34,897 bases of DNA, taken from positions 1-34,897 of the IMG/VR virus record IMGVR_UViG_3300037635_005233. One strand, given 5' to 3'. Each line of letters begins with the position of its first letter. The stretch's first letter is position 1. The position numbers and the translations under genes were made by a program. Shown here piece by piece: positions 6,782 through 15,538 of the stretch. Under the pieces are notes generated by a model, which worked only from the letters and a program-made list of their open reading frames with translations, was not told the origin of the DNA and did no database searches. The DNA comes from a virus.

Positions 6782-9700
6782 TTAAATTATTCTCATTATA
6801 TAATATAATGCATAATATGGAGGTAAGTTTTTGTTAACTCCATTGTTACCACTCACACCTGCATGAGCAGTGTCACCACCATGATTATGTCCACCAGCAT
6901 CTTGGGAACTTGCTGTATGAGCATGACTTGCTTGTGCAGATATTTGCTCGGTCGGGATCGTTACTGAAGAAGTTACCGTATGGTCATGCGCTGGAACGGT
7001 ACCGCTTCCTGAGAACGTATGACTGTGAGACCCGCTGCTCCCTGTTTCTTTGGTTTCGTGTCCATCATTAGTATCGGGTTCACTAGTATTTGATGGTCGT
7101 TCACTCCTTGTGCCTTTTTCATAACTATGCTTGTGACTTCCACCTTGACTTGATGCTCCTTGAAAATCTATCTGCTCGGCCGCTTTAGTAGCTACCTGTA
7201 CACTAACACTACTATTGGTGTGCGTGTGCGGATGATCATGACTTGCATTGTCACCTGCCACCTGCACTGGATGATCGTGCGCTTCGACGCCTGTAATTTG
7301 GTGATTATGATGTATAAGTTGAATATCTTTCGATCCACCCTCTCTCAGGGTATTAGTTGTTACATTTGATCCAGTATTAGAAGATGATCCAATTACAAAT
7401 TTGTTTGTAAGATTTGGCACATTAAATGTATTACCAGATTCACCATAAGTATTGCTAATAATTGCATATAAAGAACTATATGTTGATTTAGATAATGATC
7501 GTCCGTCACATAATACCCAATTTGTAACAATAGATCCATTAACAGTTCCCGTAGGAAGATTACTAGATGTTCCTGCCCACAGAACTATACCACCAATAGG
7601 AGTTATATTAGGAATTTCAAGATAGTTTGCACGAATTGTTCCACTTCTATCACCAGGAGGAACATTAGTTCCTTGTCCTCTAACTTCTAAATCTCCAAGA
7701 ATCTTTGTAGTTTCATTAATATTGACCTCATCACCGGAACCAGCATTTAAGGAAATATCACCATTATTAGCAGTTAAAGTTACGGTAGTACCAGCAGTTG
7801 CAGTAATAGCACCAGCAGTTGCAGTTAAGGTAGCATTGTTGCCAGCAGTTGCAGTAATATTATCACTTGATCCAGATGATGTAAGTGTTAAATCTCCATG
7901 AGCAGTAGATAAATCAAGACCTGTAGCACCATTTCTTGTATCAATTGTATTGCTATTTGTGTCACCAATTTTAACATCGCCAATAAATGCTTTACTAAAT
8001 GCTTTTTCAGATGTGCCAATATAAGAACCACCTTCTCCATCTTCATCTTTGAAATCAAATTGAGGAACAATTCCAGTATTAAGTTGTACTTGCCCAGTTA
8101 CTACAAGTGTTCCTTTAATGTATGAATTTCCTCCGACACCTATACCACCTTTAAACACTGCAGATCCAGTATTTTCATTAAGAGCACCACTAGCAAATGT
8201 AACTCTAAGTTGTCCATTTAATGTTGTTTTACCTTTAACTCTCAGTTGACGTGTCATTGTGACAGGTCCATCAAATTGTGATAGAACAAATCCAGATGTT
8301 CCACCCTCAACAATAATTCTTTCCCTAACAGTTACTTCATCAAAGGCAACACTCAATTTTGAGGGATCTTGTCCTGTTATTGTTGGTTTTGGAATATCAT
8401 AAGAAATTGTTTCACCAGAAGCAGCGGATACTTTTGTATTACCATTGTAAGTATCACCACTACTATTCATACCAGTGTAAACAACAGCACCTCCAGATCT
8501 TTCTTGTGCTTGTACGAGGAAATCTTCCCTCTCACTTAGAGTTTTAATTTGAACTTGAGGTAATGCAGTCGAATAGTTGCCAGGACCATAACCAAGATAT
8601 TCAAATGTATGTGCAGAAGCTCTACAAATACTTGGTCTTCTAAATTCAACTGGAACAGTTTTTATTTTCTTAAATAAATCACCAGCTTTATGATTACCTT
8701 GCCTTGTTCCGAGATAACCTCTCGAAACTATTGCAGTTCCAGATGCATTATTACTAGGACTATTAACTTCTCCACTGATTCTAAAAACTTCATCATTGAT
8801 TTGAATGAAATCTCCAAGATTAAGTCTCTTATTAATAAACTCACCACTTAAACATGTAAATGATATTGATGATGTATTTCCTGCAGAATAATCAGATGTA
8901 AGTTTAAAATAATCGCCATCGTAGAATGGAATGCCACGAGAAGCATAACTTTCAGTTCTAATATCTGAAATTCCTTCATTAGATGAAAGTCCATGCTTTA
9001 AAATATATCCATTACTTACAGATACAGGTATATTTTCCTTTGCTCTCACATTAAATTGTATTGGGGATTTTACATCTTGAACAATGTAGTCTCCAGCACT
9101 ATTATTTGAAGAATCTATAACTCTAAACTGATTTCCCACAGATAAACCATGACTTTCCTTAGTTGTGAAAGTCACAATACCAACAGATACTGCGGTTTCT
9201 CCATCAATGATTGTTTGACTAACCCCAAATACTGTATTATCAATTTCAACTGAAGGTCCTACTACAAATGCATATCTGTTGTCATTTCCTTGTAATGATG
9301 AATCTCCAACAGTTCTTGCAATTCCAATTGACTTTTCTCCAACACTAGTAATTCTGTGATAAGAATCGGATATTTCCCCATCACCAATTATCTGTATAAC
9401 GTCTCCAATATATGTCGTAATGCCAACAGTACTTAAAGTTAAGAATGCATTACTTTCACCACCAATAATAGTAATATCTGGATATAGTTTCTCATCATTA
9501 AGATGTCCAGATCCCCCTTCTTGAATTAAAATTTCAGTTACTGGATTAGTAAGTCCACCACCAGAAACTGTTACTCTTCCTGTTGCACCTTTCCAATATT
9601 CTTCTGATTGAGATGGGTGTGTAAAAAGTTTTACATTGTAATAAACACCATCATTATGACCACTTCCGCCAGTTAAAGTTCCTCCTACAGCACTACCTAA

Positions 9701-12700
9701 TCCATGAGGAAGTTCAAAATTAAGAGTTGGAGTATTGGATGTAGGATTTGCAATTGAAGAAATTTCTAATCCAATATTAAAATCTTTACAAAAAATATCT
9801 ACGGTTTCTTTAGTAATACTTTTCTTAAGATTATTTGTTACAACATCTCCAATTGGAGATCTTTTAGCAAAAGTCTTAGCAGAAAGTGGATTTGTGTTAT
9901 AATTATCTCTATCAAATTGGGGATAAAGATCTACAGGTGTTTGTGTAAATTTATTATCAGAGAATATACCCGGCAATTCATTTGCAGCATTTAAAATGTA
10001 CAAATGGTAAATGCCATCCTTTTCATCTTTAATATAATCTGAAATAACATCATTTCTGTAAATATAAAGATTTGATTTAATATTATTTCTTTCAAATACA
10101 GGAAGTTCACTTACCGTTCTAGTGAAAGGTTGAATAGTACCCGGATTATGTGTAACACCAGCAATATCGGATTGGTTTACAAAGAAAGTATATTCATCGA
10201 AAATACTTTCAACTGTAAATGATCCATTAAATCCTATATTAAATTGTCCAGTAGTTGCTTCATTACTATCTTTAATTTTTCTTACTATAACGATGTCATT
10301 TATCGATAGTCCATGTGGACTTTCAGATGTGTATTTAAATTGACTTGCAAGTTTTTCTGCTGTTTTGATGAATCTAGAATTTCTATTATATTTTGTATTT
10401 GATAATGACAATTCTGTTCTAGATCCTACATTAAAAGGAATATCATTATCAGTTAAAGCATCAGTAGATTTAGACTCTTGCATTATAAATCCAATCTCAG
10501 GATTTTTGGCGTTATCAGATTCTTTAGGTATAACTACTCTTATCTTATAAGTCTTTTCATCAAGTGATCTTTCATCAGCAACTCTACTAACATATGCTAA
10601 ATCTGTAGATTCTGAATATTTTGTGTCGTCTGTTGGATCATATCCTATTCCACTGTCCAAAAATGAATTATAAATTTCATTATTATTTCCAACATTAATA
10701 TACCATTGACTATTAGTCTCATCCCATACTAATGGAGATCCAACATCTCCCGCATTTTTGTCAGATACTCTACTTTTAATTATTAAATCTCCTCCAAGAC
10801 TTCCACCATAAGATGGTACTCCTTCACCTAAAAATGCATAAGTATAAGAAGCTGCTAATTTTATATATTCAGAACTTTGCAATCCATCTGGATTGCTAAC
10901 TGCATTATAAGTATCTGTTGATTGTGTAATTGCAAAATAAACCTGGTGCTCAACTAAATTTTCAGGAAGATCGCCTTTTTTACTGTTGATAATTATTCTT
11001 TCGCCAGTAGAAAGATTATTAGTGCCAATGAAAAAATGATTATCATTGATAATATTAGTTACAGAGTATTCTTTAGAATGCCTATCTTGTTGATTTGAGA
11101 TAGAATTGTTACCCATCATGTAAATAGGTGCAGAATATTCTATACCTGAATGTCTTAAATATAATAAATCATTTTCTTTTGCGCCTATTCTAAATCCCTG
11201 CGTAAGAGACACTGGAACAGCACTTTCTGAAGTAAATCCATATAAGTAAAGTTTATTACTGTCGGCAACAGTTCTAGTTTTAACAACATCTAACGATAAC
11301 CATTCAATTTCATCTTCTATAGATATGTCTATTGATCTTGGACCAATAATACCTGTAACATATCCATGATCATCTTTATCAAATGATGTATTTTTAAATC
11401 CATCAGACTTTAATGAAATTTGTCCAAAGTTTGAGTTTGAGTTTGTAATTGAAGCATCAGCTCCAGAATTCATATCAAAATGATATGTAAATCCAATAGC
11501 AAAAACCGAAACAGCTTGAATGAATGAATCATTAGACACTTTGATGTGACTGCTTTCCCAATTTGGTCTATAGATTGCATCTTGATCTAAGTGATAAACT
11601 TTATTACTACTTGGAGAAGAGGCTCCTGCTGGTAAGGATCCTCCATGAACTTCAGTATACTGTAGAGAATCATAAGTTCTCGTTTGTTTATTATATTTTG
11701 CGAATGCACGATCATCCTTTTGAAGTGATACTGCCGTAAATTGAGCCACCACCATGGATTTGAATCCAGAACATTTGGATCCATCAGCGTGCATTCCATT
11801 CATACCCCAAACAGAACGAAGTGAGATATTGAAAATATATGGTGATGCACCAGCAACGGTGTCAGTCTCTACCGTGGCAGAAGCATTATCAAGAGCAGGT
11901 GATGCCGAAAGATTGATCGGAATTTTTTCCAATAAATACGTAAACTTCGTATCGCTAATAATATCTTGAACAAATGTGGATACATTATATGTACTACTAT
12001 CAGTAGTTAATTGATTATTTCCTACAGTTCTACCAATACCACGTATTCTAATTGGAGTTCCAGAATTTAATTCATGTGGAGTTGTAGTTGTTACGGTAAT
12101 ACGAGCACTTGGTACAGTTCCATTTCCAGATATTACATTATCAATTATAATTGGATCAGCTCTAAATGCACCGACAATTTCCCATTCTGGTGCTTTTTTA
12201 GAAAAAGATGTTGAAGAATTTGGAAATTTTGAGGAGTTTTCAATCTCTCTATAAGAATTGTATGCATTACCAACCTTATGATAATACATATCAAGATCAG
12301 TTAATTCTCCATAAGCACTTCTATTGATAGGAGTGACACCATCACAAAATTCAAAACAAGTTAATTTGTGATGACTAAATCTTGGAGTTGATCTATATTC
12401 TTCTGTGAAATTTCTTGGATTAGTATAAACCTCACTGTCGTCTTGTCCATCAAAAATAGAAAACTGCCAAAAATAACATGCACCAGTAATTCTAAATATC
12501 GCACTTCCTGGAGTATTTTCGTAGGTTGCCGTTGGGTTAGGAATATACTTTGGTCTTAACTTTGTTTTTCTTAAGTCAAGTCCAACAATAGATGTTCCTC
12601 TAGGAACAATAACACCACCATGAATACTATTAAACTTATAAAGAATATTATCTTCTTGTGTTAGATCAAAGTTGCTGTCAAGTTCAAGATTTAGTGTTGT

Positions 12701-13027
12701 TATTGCAGAAGTTCCTACACCTCCAGATGGAGGAACGGCTTTTGCAACACCATTATTGTTATATATTGCAATTCCAGGTCTATTATCAATTATATGTTCT
12801 CCTGGAAATAAGAGAATAGTAGTTTTTTCAGTAATATCATTATTACTACCACGAAGATATGAAAATCTTGCTGCTTCTATTAATGCTCTTTGTACCGTTT
12901 TGAATGGTTGAGCAAGAGAATTTCCTTCATTTGTTATCGAATCAGTAGAATCAAGATCACTTGGATTTACATAGAGGATTCTACCCTCGGTATTTTTGAT
13001 AAAATTATCTAACTTATTTAATGGCAT
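6782..13027 (-). CDS. giant tail fibre with tail-collar domain and His-rich tip (2081 aa)
   Basis: The largest gene here. The N-terminus (GRILYVNPSDLDSTDS, then AQPFKTVQRALIEAARF) is the start of a pectate-lyase-type beta-helix module, seen again in the 1202-aa fibre. A very long, repeat-poor beta-rich body follows, with GGSGHNDGVYYNV-type motifs common in marine phage structural proteins. Near 1680-1780 are short Ala/Thr/Asn repeats (TATAGNNATLTATAGAITA). Residues about 1804-1880 match a phage tail-collar domain (PIGGIVLWAGTSS, WVLCDGR, FNVPNLTNKFVIG). The last 180 residues are packed with His (AHDHP, SHDHPHTHT, GSHSHTFSG), ending LPPYYALYYIMRII, as in the metal-binding tip of T4 gp12. It is probably the short-tail-fibre equivalent or a receptor-binding fibre. 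A perfect TATAAATA lies upstream. Size is far above T4 gp12 (about 530 aa). Confidence 0.85.
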   Translation of the reverse strand: MPLNKLDNFIKNTEGRILYVNPSDLDSTDSITNEGNSLAQPFKTVQRALIEAARFSYLRGSNNDITEKTTILLFPGEHIIDNRPGIAIYNNNGVAKAVPPSGGVGTSAITTLNLELDSNFDLTQEDNILYKFNSIHGGVIVPRGTSIVGLDLRKTKLRPKYIPNPTATYENTPGSAIFRITGACYFWQFSIFDGQDDSEVYTNPRNFTEEYRSTPRFSHHKLTCFEFCDGVTPINRSAYGELTDLDMYYHKVGNAYNSYREIENSSKFPNSSTSFSKKAPEWEIVGAFRADPIIIDNVISGNGTVPSARITVTTTTPHELNSGTPIRIRGIGRTVGNNQLTTDSSTYNVSTFVQDIISDTKFTYLLEKIPINLSASPALDNASATVETDTVAGASPYIFNISLRSVWGMNGMHADGSKCSGFKSMVVAQFTAVSLQKDDRAFAKYNKQTRTYDSLQYTEVHGGSLPAGASSPSSNKVYHLDQDAIYRPNWESSHIKVSNDSFIQAVSVFAIGFTYHFDMNSGADASITNSNSNFGQISLKSDGFKNTSFDKDDHGYVTGIIGPRSIDISIEDEIEWLSLDVVKTRTVADSNKLYLYGFTSESAVPVSLTQGFRIGAKENDLLYLRHSGIEYSAPIYMMGNNSISNQQDRHSKEYSVTNIINDNHFFIGTNNLSTGERIIINSKKGDLPENLVEHQVYFAITQSTDTYNAVSNPDGLQSSEYIKLAASYTYAFLGEGVPSYGGSLGGDLIIKSRVSDKNAGDVGSPLVWDETNSQWYINVGNNNEIYNSFLDSGIGYDPTDDTKYSESTDLAYVSRVADERSLDEKTYKIRVVIPKESDNAKNPEIGFIMQESKSTDALTDNDIPFNVGSRTELSLSNTKYNRNSRFIKTAEKLASQFKYTSESPHGLSINDIVIVRKIKDSNEATTGQFNIGFNGSFTVESIFDEYTFFVNQSDIAGVTHNPGTIQPFTRTVSELPVFERNNIKSNLYIYRNDVISDYIKDEKDGIYHLYILNAANELPGIFSDNKFTQTPVDLYPQFDRDNYNTNPLSAKTFAKRSPIGDVVTNNLKKSITKETVDIFCKDFNIGLEISSIANPTSNTPTLNFELPHGLGSAVGGTLTGGSGHNDGVYYNVKLFTHPSQSEEYWKGATGRVTVSGGGLTNPVTEILIQEGGSGHLNDEKLYPDITIIGGESNAFLTLSTVGITTYIGDVIQIIGDGEISDSYHRITSVGEKSIGIARTVGDSSLQGNDNRYAFVVGPSVEIDNTVFGVSQTIIDGETAVSVGIVTFTTKESHGLSVGNQFRVIDSSNNSAGDYIVQDVKSPIQFNVRAKENIPVSVSNGYILKHGLSSNEGISDIRTESYASRGIPFYDGDYFKLTSDYSAGNTSSISFTCLSGEFINKRLNLGDFIQINDEVFRISGEVNSPSNNASGTAIVSRGYLGTRQGNHKAGDLFKKIKTVPVEFRRPSICRASAHTFEYLGYGPGNYSTALPQVQIKTLSEREDFLVQAQERSGGAVVYTGMNSSGDTYNGNTKVSAASGETISYDIPKPTITGQDPSKLSVAFDEVTVRERIIVEGGTSGFVLSQFDGPVTMTRQLRVKGKTTLNGQLRVTFASGALNENTGSAVFKGGIGVGGNSYIKGTLVVTGQVQLNTGIVPQFDFKDEDGEGGSYIGTSEKAFSKAFIGDVKIGDTNSNTIDTRNGATGLDLSTAHGDLTLTSSGSSDNITATAGNNATLTATAGAITATAGTTVTLTANNGDISLNAGSGDEVNINETTKILGDLEVRGQGTNVPPGDRSGTIRANYLEIPNITPIGGIVLWAGTSSNLPTGTVNGSIVTNWVLCDGRSLSKSTYSSLYAIISNTYGESGNTFNVPNLTNKFVIGSSSNTGSNVTTNTLREGGSKDIQLIHHNHQITGVEAHDHPVQVAGDNASHDHPHTHTNSSVSVQVATKAAEQIDFQGASSQGGSHKHSYEKGTRSERPSNTSEPDTNDGHETKETGSSGSHSHTFSGSGTVPAHDHTVTSSVTIPTEQISAQASHAHTASSQDAGGHNHGGDTAHAGVSGNNGVNKNLPPYYALYYIMRII

Positions 13028-13058
13028 GTTATATGCTCAACGAAATACTGCTATGTTT

Positions 13059-13066
13059 TATTTATA
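13059..13066 (-). promoter_or_regulatory. late promoter (TATAAATA)
   Basis: An exact match to the T4 late -10 octamer on the minus strand, 32 nt before the start of the 2081-aa fibre gene, within an otherwise empty 66-nt gap. Confidence 0.8.
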
Positions 13067-13093
13067 TTCATATTAAAAGTAAAATATACTAAT

Positions 13094-13399
13094 CTATGAA
13101 GTCAGATCATTTGTATCATAACAAAAATATTCATCATCCGGCATTGCTTCTGGATTTTGTAAATCTAAATCAAACAAGCATGGATGCATTTCTTCATCAA
13201 TCAAATAGTTTGACCACTTATATAAATCTTCCACTTCATAAGAAATATTTTTATTTGCCTCTTCGACTAAATCTTTATCATATAGATGTCCATCCGGCAA
13301 GTCATCAAAGGTAAATGGTGCTTCATTTATAAAATACATTTTTACAATTATCCTCTCATCTTTATACCAACAATACTTTGTAGTTATTAAATATGCCAT
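13094..13399 (-). CDS. acidic hypothetical protein (101 aa)
   Basis: A strongly acidic protein (for example DEEMHPCLFDLDLQNPEAMP and DDEYFCYDTND) whose first part, MAYLITTKYCWYKDERIIVK, looks like two beta strands. No family recognised. The low pI and small size would suit a DNA-mimic or an inhibitor of a host protein, but nothing shows this directly. It lies between the long fibre gene and the promoter-tRNA cassette and has its own late-promoter-like element, so it would be read late and separately from that cassette. Confidence 0.65.
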   Translation of the reverse strand: MAYLITTKYCWYKDERIIVKMYFINEAPFTFDDLPDGHLYDKDLVEEANKNISYEVEDLYKWSNYLIDEEMHPCLFDLDLQNPEAMPDDEYFCYDTNDLTS

Positions 13400-13420
13400 A
13401 ATATCATTATTATTACTTTT

Positions 13421-13428
13421 TATTTATT
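13421..13428 (-). promoter_or_regulatory. late promoter element (AATAAATA)
   Basis: AATAAATA on the minus strand, 7/8 match to the T4 late octamer, 21 nt before the 101-aa gene and just beyond the T-run of the terminator at 13434-13483. Confidence 0.5.
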
Positions 13429-13433
13429 TTCAT

Positions 13434-13483
13434 AAAAAATGGATAGTGGCATTCTGGATTATCAGTCCCAGCGCAAACTACCC
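13434..13483 (-). terminator. branched rho-independent terminator after the tRNA-like gene
   Basis: On the minus strand GGGTAGT (13483-13477) can pair with ACTATCC (13447-13441) over 7 bp with one G-U pair. An inner CTGGG/TCCAG stem adds to it, and A plus six T (13439-13434) follow directly. It starts 3 nt after the tRNA-like gene. The outer stem encloses a 29-nt interval, so it is less compact than the terminator at 4197. Confidence 0.5.
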
Positions 13484-13485
13484 AA

Positions 13486-13573
13486 TACTCGTGGATGGAT
13501 TCGAACCATCTCAAAGGCACTAATCGGGTGCAAAGAGTTTATAAAACTCCCCTGACTACCAAGTCTCACGAGC
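13486..13573 (-). tRNA. type II tRNA-like gene, anticodon reads UAU
   Basis: An 88-nt minus-strand structure. The acceptor is GCTCGTG / CACGAGT (7 bp, first pair G-U). The T arm is GATGG-TTCGAAT-CCATC with a canonical loop. The anticodon arm is GGAGT-TTTATAA-ACTCT, putting TAT at 43-41 of the 135xx numbering (13543-13541). A long variable arm, GCAC-CCGATTA-GTGC, makes it type II. CCA is not encoded. Odd points: type II tRNAs normally carry Leu, Ser or Tyr, none of which fits UAU (AUA, Ile). The D arm is short (GACT-TGGT-AGTC) and position 8 is A, not U. It could be a divergent functional tRNA, a decayed one, or a tRNA-like structured RNA. It follows the Phd-like gene by 10 nt. Confidence 0.5.
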
Positions 13574-13583
13574 AGATGATGAA

Positions 13584-13757
13584 CTACTGAGCGTCGTTAT
13601 TACTCTCAGTGTGTATTCGTATTAGTTCATCATCGGCAGGCATCATTACTGCTGCCTTACCATCTTCTCTTACAATACCTATGGTTTCACCGTTTTCGAC
13701 TCTTACCATAAGGTTGTCAAAATTGTCTTCCCATTCTTTCAGCGTAAAAACTTCCAT
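13584..13757 (-). CDS. Phd/YefM-like antitoxin (57 aa)
   Basis: A 57-aa protein. Its first 40 residues follow the prevent-host-death (Phd/YefM) N-terminal domain: TLKEWEDNFDNLMVRVENGE, then TIGIVREDGKAAVMMP. That is helix, helix, turn, two strands, the part that dimerises and binds operator DNA. The C-terminal tail (ADDELIRIHTESNNDAQ) is short and polar; in true antitoxins the flexible tail wraps the toxin. No Doc- or RelE-like toxin lies next to it, so it looks like an orphan antitoxin. It is 2 nt behind the 63-aa gene and 10 nt before the tRNA-like gene, in a unit with its own sigma70 promoter. It may neutralise a host toxin or act as a small repressor (inference). Confidence 0.7.
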   Translation of the reverse strand: MEVFTLKEWEDNFDNLMVRVENGETIGIVREDGKAAVMMPADDELIRIHTESNNDAQ

Positions 13758-13759
13758 AA

Positions 13760-13951
13760 TTATAATAGTGGATTAGTATAAGCAAGACAATCACTATCAT
13801 TAAGAAGATATTTCGTCATATCTAAAACATCCATAAATTGCTCTATAGTATCACATTTTAAAGTTTGACTGTTACCTTCACTAGAGTAAAGATAAAATGT
13901 TTTTGTCATAGGATCAACGACGCATCTGGTCAGATAATCTTCTTCAGTCAT
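13760..13951 (-). CDS. small hypothetical protein (63 aa), first gene of the cassette
   Basis: A 63-aa protein starting MTEEDYLTRCVVDPMTKTF, then LYSSEGNSQTLKCDTIEQFM. A helix DVLDMTKYLLNDSD and the tail AYTNPLL follow. The pattern of beta hairpin then helix suggests a small compact fold; no family recognised. The frame is open to a GTG at 13984, but that start lies inside the -10 region of a consensus promoter. The first ATG after the promoter (13951) is therefore the better start. The gene ends 2 nt before the Phd-like gene, suggesting co-translation. A toxin partner role is possible only by position; nothing in the sequence resembles a known toxin. Confidence 0.65.
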   Translation of the reverse strand: MTEEDYLTRCVVDPMTKTFYLYSSEGNSQTLKCDTIEQFMDVLDMTKYLLNDSDCLAYTNPLL

Positions 13952-13974
13952 TTGAAGTTTGTCACTACCCTGTG

Positions 13975-14003
13975 AGTATAGCACACTGTTCTGCTGGTGT
14001 CAA
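13975..14003 (-). promoter_or_regulatory. consensus sigma70 promoter of the tRNA/antitoxin cassette
   Basis: Minus strand: perfect TTGACA (14003-13998), 17-nt spacer, TATACT (13980-13975; 5/6). The -35 overlaps the stop codon of the beta-propeller gene. The expected start site is about 17-20 nt before the ATG of the 63-aa gene. It is the best host-type promoter in the window. Confidence 0.8.
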
Positions 14004-15538
14004 TAGTTTGAGAGATTGTAAGAACGAAATACTGCATTGCCGCTCTGTGCATTGTCATTAATTGATATGGATGCAATCATTTTTTCATTATATTCTCTCA
14101 TTCTTCTTCTACTTGATGATGTGTAAAATGGAATGGAAACAGAAGTTATGGGAGTGCTGTTTATAGAAGATAATGAGAATGCAGTAGATAATGAATATTG
14201 ATATACATTATTATCATGATTGTATGTATTTAAAATATTTCCATCTCTAGAAAACCAGAATGAATATATATCCCCAGCATCAAATCTTGCCAGATAAGTA
14301 AGGTCGTCACCGGGGTCATATGCGGTACCATCCAGTTCGTACTCATATATGTAACCTCCAAAAGTAAATGTAACCGTCATGTCAGTATTATTGCTATATG
14401 AGGTAGGTCCACTTACATAGGTAAGACCTTCTGCTTGAGTATAGTAATCATCATATTGATCACCTTGAACAAACTCTGGAAAGTTATTTAAATAAACATA
14501 ATCTAATATCTTTATTCTACCTGTGATAAGAAATTTAGTAGTTCCAGATCCACTAGATATTGTTACTTCTCCTGGATGATTACCACTATCTCGACCATTA
14601 AATGCATCTCCAAATGAACGCATATCTATATACATTTTTGTTGCATTAGATAAATTCGTACTATTAAATCGTACAATGCTTTTGGTACCTGTTAATCCTG
14701 GAAATGATCCTCCTCCAGTATAAGGATCATTAGTTTCAGTACTATAAGAACAAAGTGCTGCATCACTTCCACCACCTTGCCTATCAGTATAACTTACTGG
14801 ACTAGAATAAAAATAAACTTTAGTTCCGTCATCATTCCATGAACAATCAATACCATTATTATCAGGAACTGAGAACCCTGGATTGTTCTGATTAAAATAC
14901 CAATGTCTAGACGAATTGGCTAAATTGTCTATATTCCAACTATTACCACTCCATCTGAATACAGAGAATCCATAATACCCGTACCATGAGGGGGGAGTAT
15001 TTTTAAACACCTTACCACAACCCAATAACTCTTCTCCATCTCTAGACCAAGACAAGGAAATTGGTTGTGGAACATACTTATTACCGCCAGGAACTTTCGG
15101 CCAATAAGTTGCATATTGTCCTTGTGAAGATGTAGATCTAAAATTTGCCAGATGAGAAAGATCTGCGCCTTTTAATGAGTCATAACCGATTCCGAATATC
15201 CCCATTTTACCACATATAGCAATGTCTTTTCCAGTATAACCAAAGTCTGCGCCGTGAACACCAAAACTATCAAAGGCATTTGGATATGAAAATGCCAATG
15301 TTGTACTACTTGTATGCCCAGTCCAAAGAAAATTTCTATAATCTCCTCGGTATTTTTCCTTTATTACATTATCTTCTGCTCTATAAACTCCAGATATTGC
15401 AGCTCTAATTTTAGGATCAGTTCTATCACCAATTTTTCCCAAAACACCAGATGGAGATCTTTCTAATTTCTGTATACCAACCTTAGCAGTTCTATCTGAT
15501 AAAGTATTTCCAGGATTTCCTAAAAGACCAATTCTCAT
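14000..15538 (-). CDS. beta-propeller-like tail/adhesin protein (512 aa)
   Basis: A 512-aa protein rich in Ser, Asn, Tyr, Gly and Asp. It has repeats of the type W-S/N-x-D-G-x-x-L/V: SLSWSRDGEELLGCG, DCSWNDDGTKVYFYSS and FWFSRDGNILNTYNHDNNVY, each followed by strands. This is how WD40/YVTN-type beta-propeller blades look, so a propeller covering about 140-490 is likely. The N-terminus (MRIGLLGNPGNTLSDRT) is typical of a phage particle-binding segment. No signal peptide. It overlaps the 120-aa gene by 4 nt and belongs to the fibre block, so a role as a fibre tip, adhesin or decoration protein is inferred. The propeller call is from pattern only. Confidence 0.65.
   Translation of the reverse strand: MRIGLLGNPGNTLSDRTAKVGIQKLERSPSGVLGKIGDRTDPKIRAAISGVYRAEDNVIKEKYRGDYRNFLWTGHTSSTTLAFSYPNAFDSFGVHGADFGYTGKDIAICGKMGIFGIGYDSLKGADLSHLANFRSTSSQGQYATYWPKVPGGNKYVPQPISLSWSRDGEELLGCGKVFKNTPPSWYGYYGFSVFRWSGNSWNIDNLANSSRHWYFNQNNPGFSVPDNNGIDCSWNDDGTKVYFYSSPVSYTDRQGGGSDAALCSYSTETNDPYTGGGSFPGLTGTKSIVRFNSTNLSNATKMYIDMRSFGDAFNGRDSGNHPGEVTISSGSGTTKFLITGRIKILDYVYLNNFPEFVQGDQYDDYYTQAEGLTYVSGPTSYSNNTDMTVTFTFGGYIYEYELDGTAYDPGDDLTYLARFDAGDIYSFWFSRDGNILNTYNHDNNVYQYSLSTAFSLSSINSTPITSVSIPFYTSSSRRRMREYNEKMIASISINDNAQSGNAVFRSYNLSNY

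Noticed and set aside
13441-13483. Second tRNA next to the first one
   Set aside because: It can be folded into stems but has no T arm or anticodon loop; it fits a terminator better.
13952-13984. Upstream GTG start for the 63-aa gene
   Set aside because: It falls in the -10/spacer region of the consensus promoter at 13975-14003, so a transcript from that promoter cannot include it.
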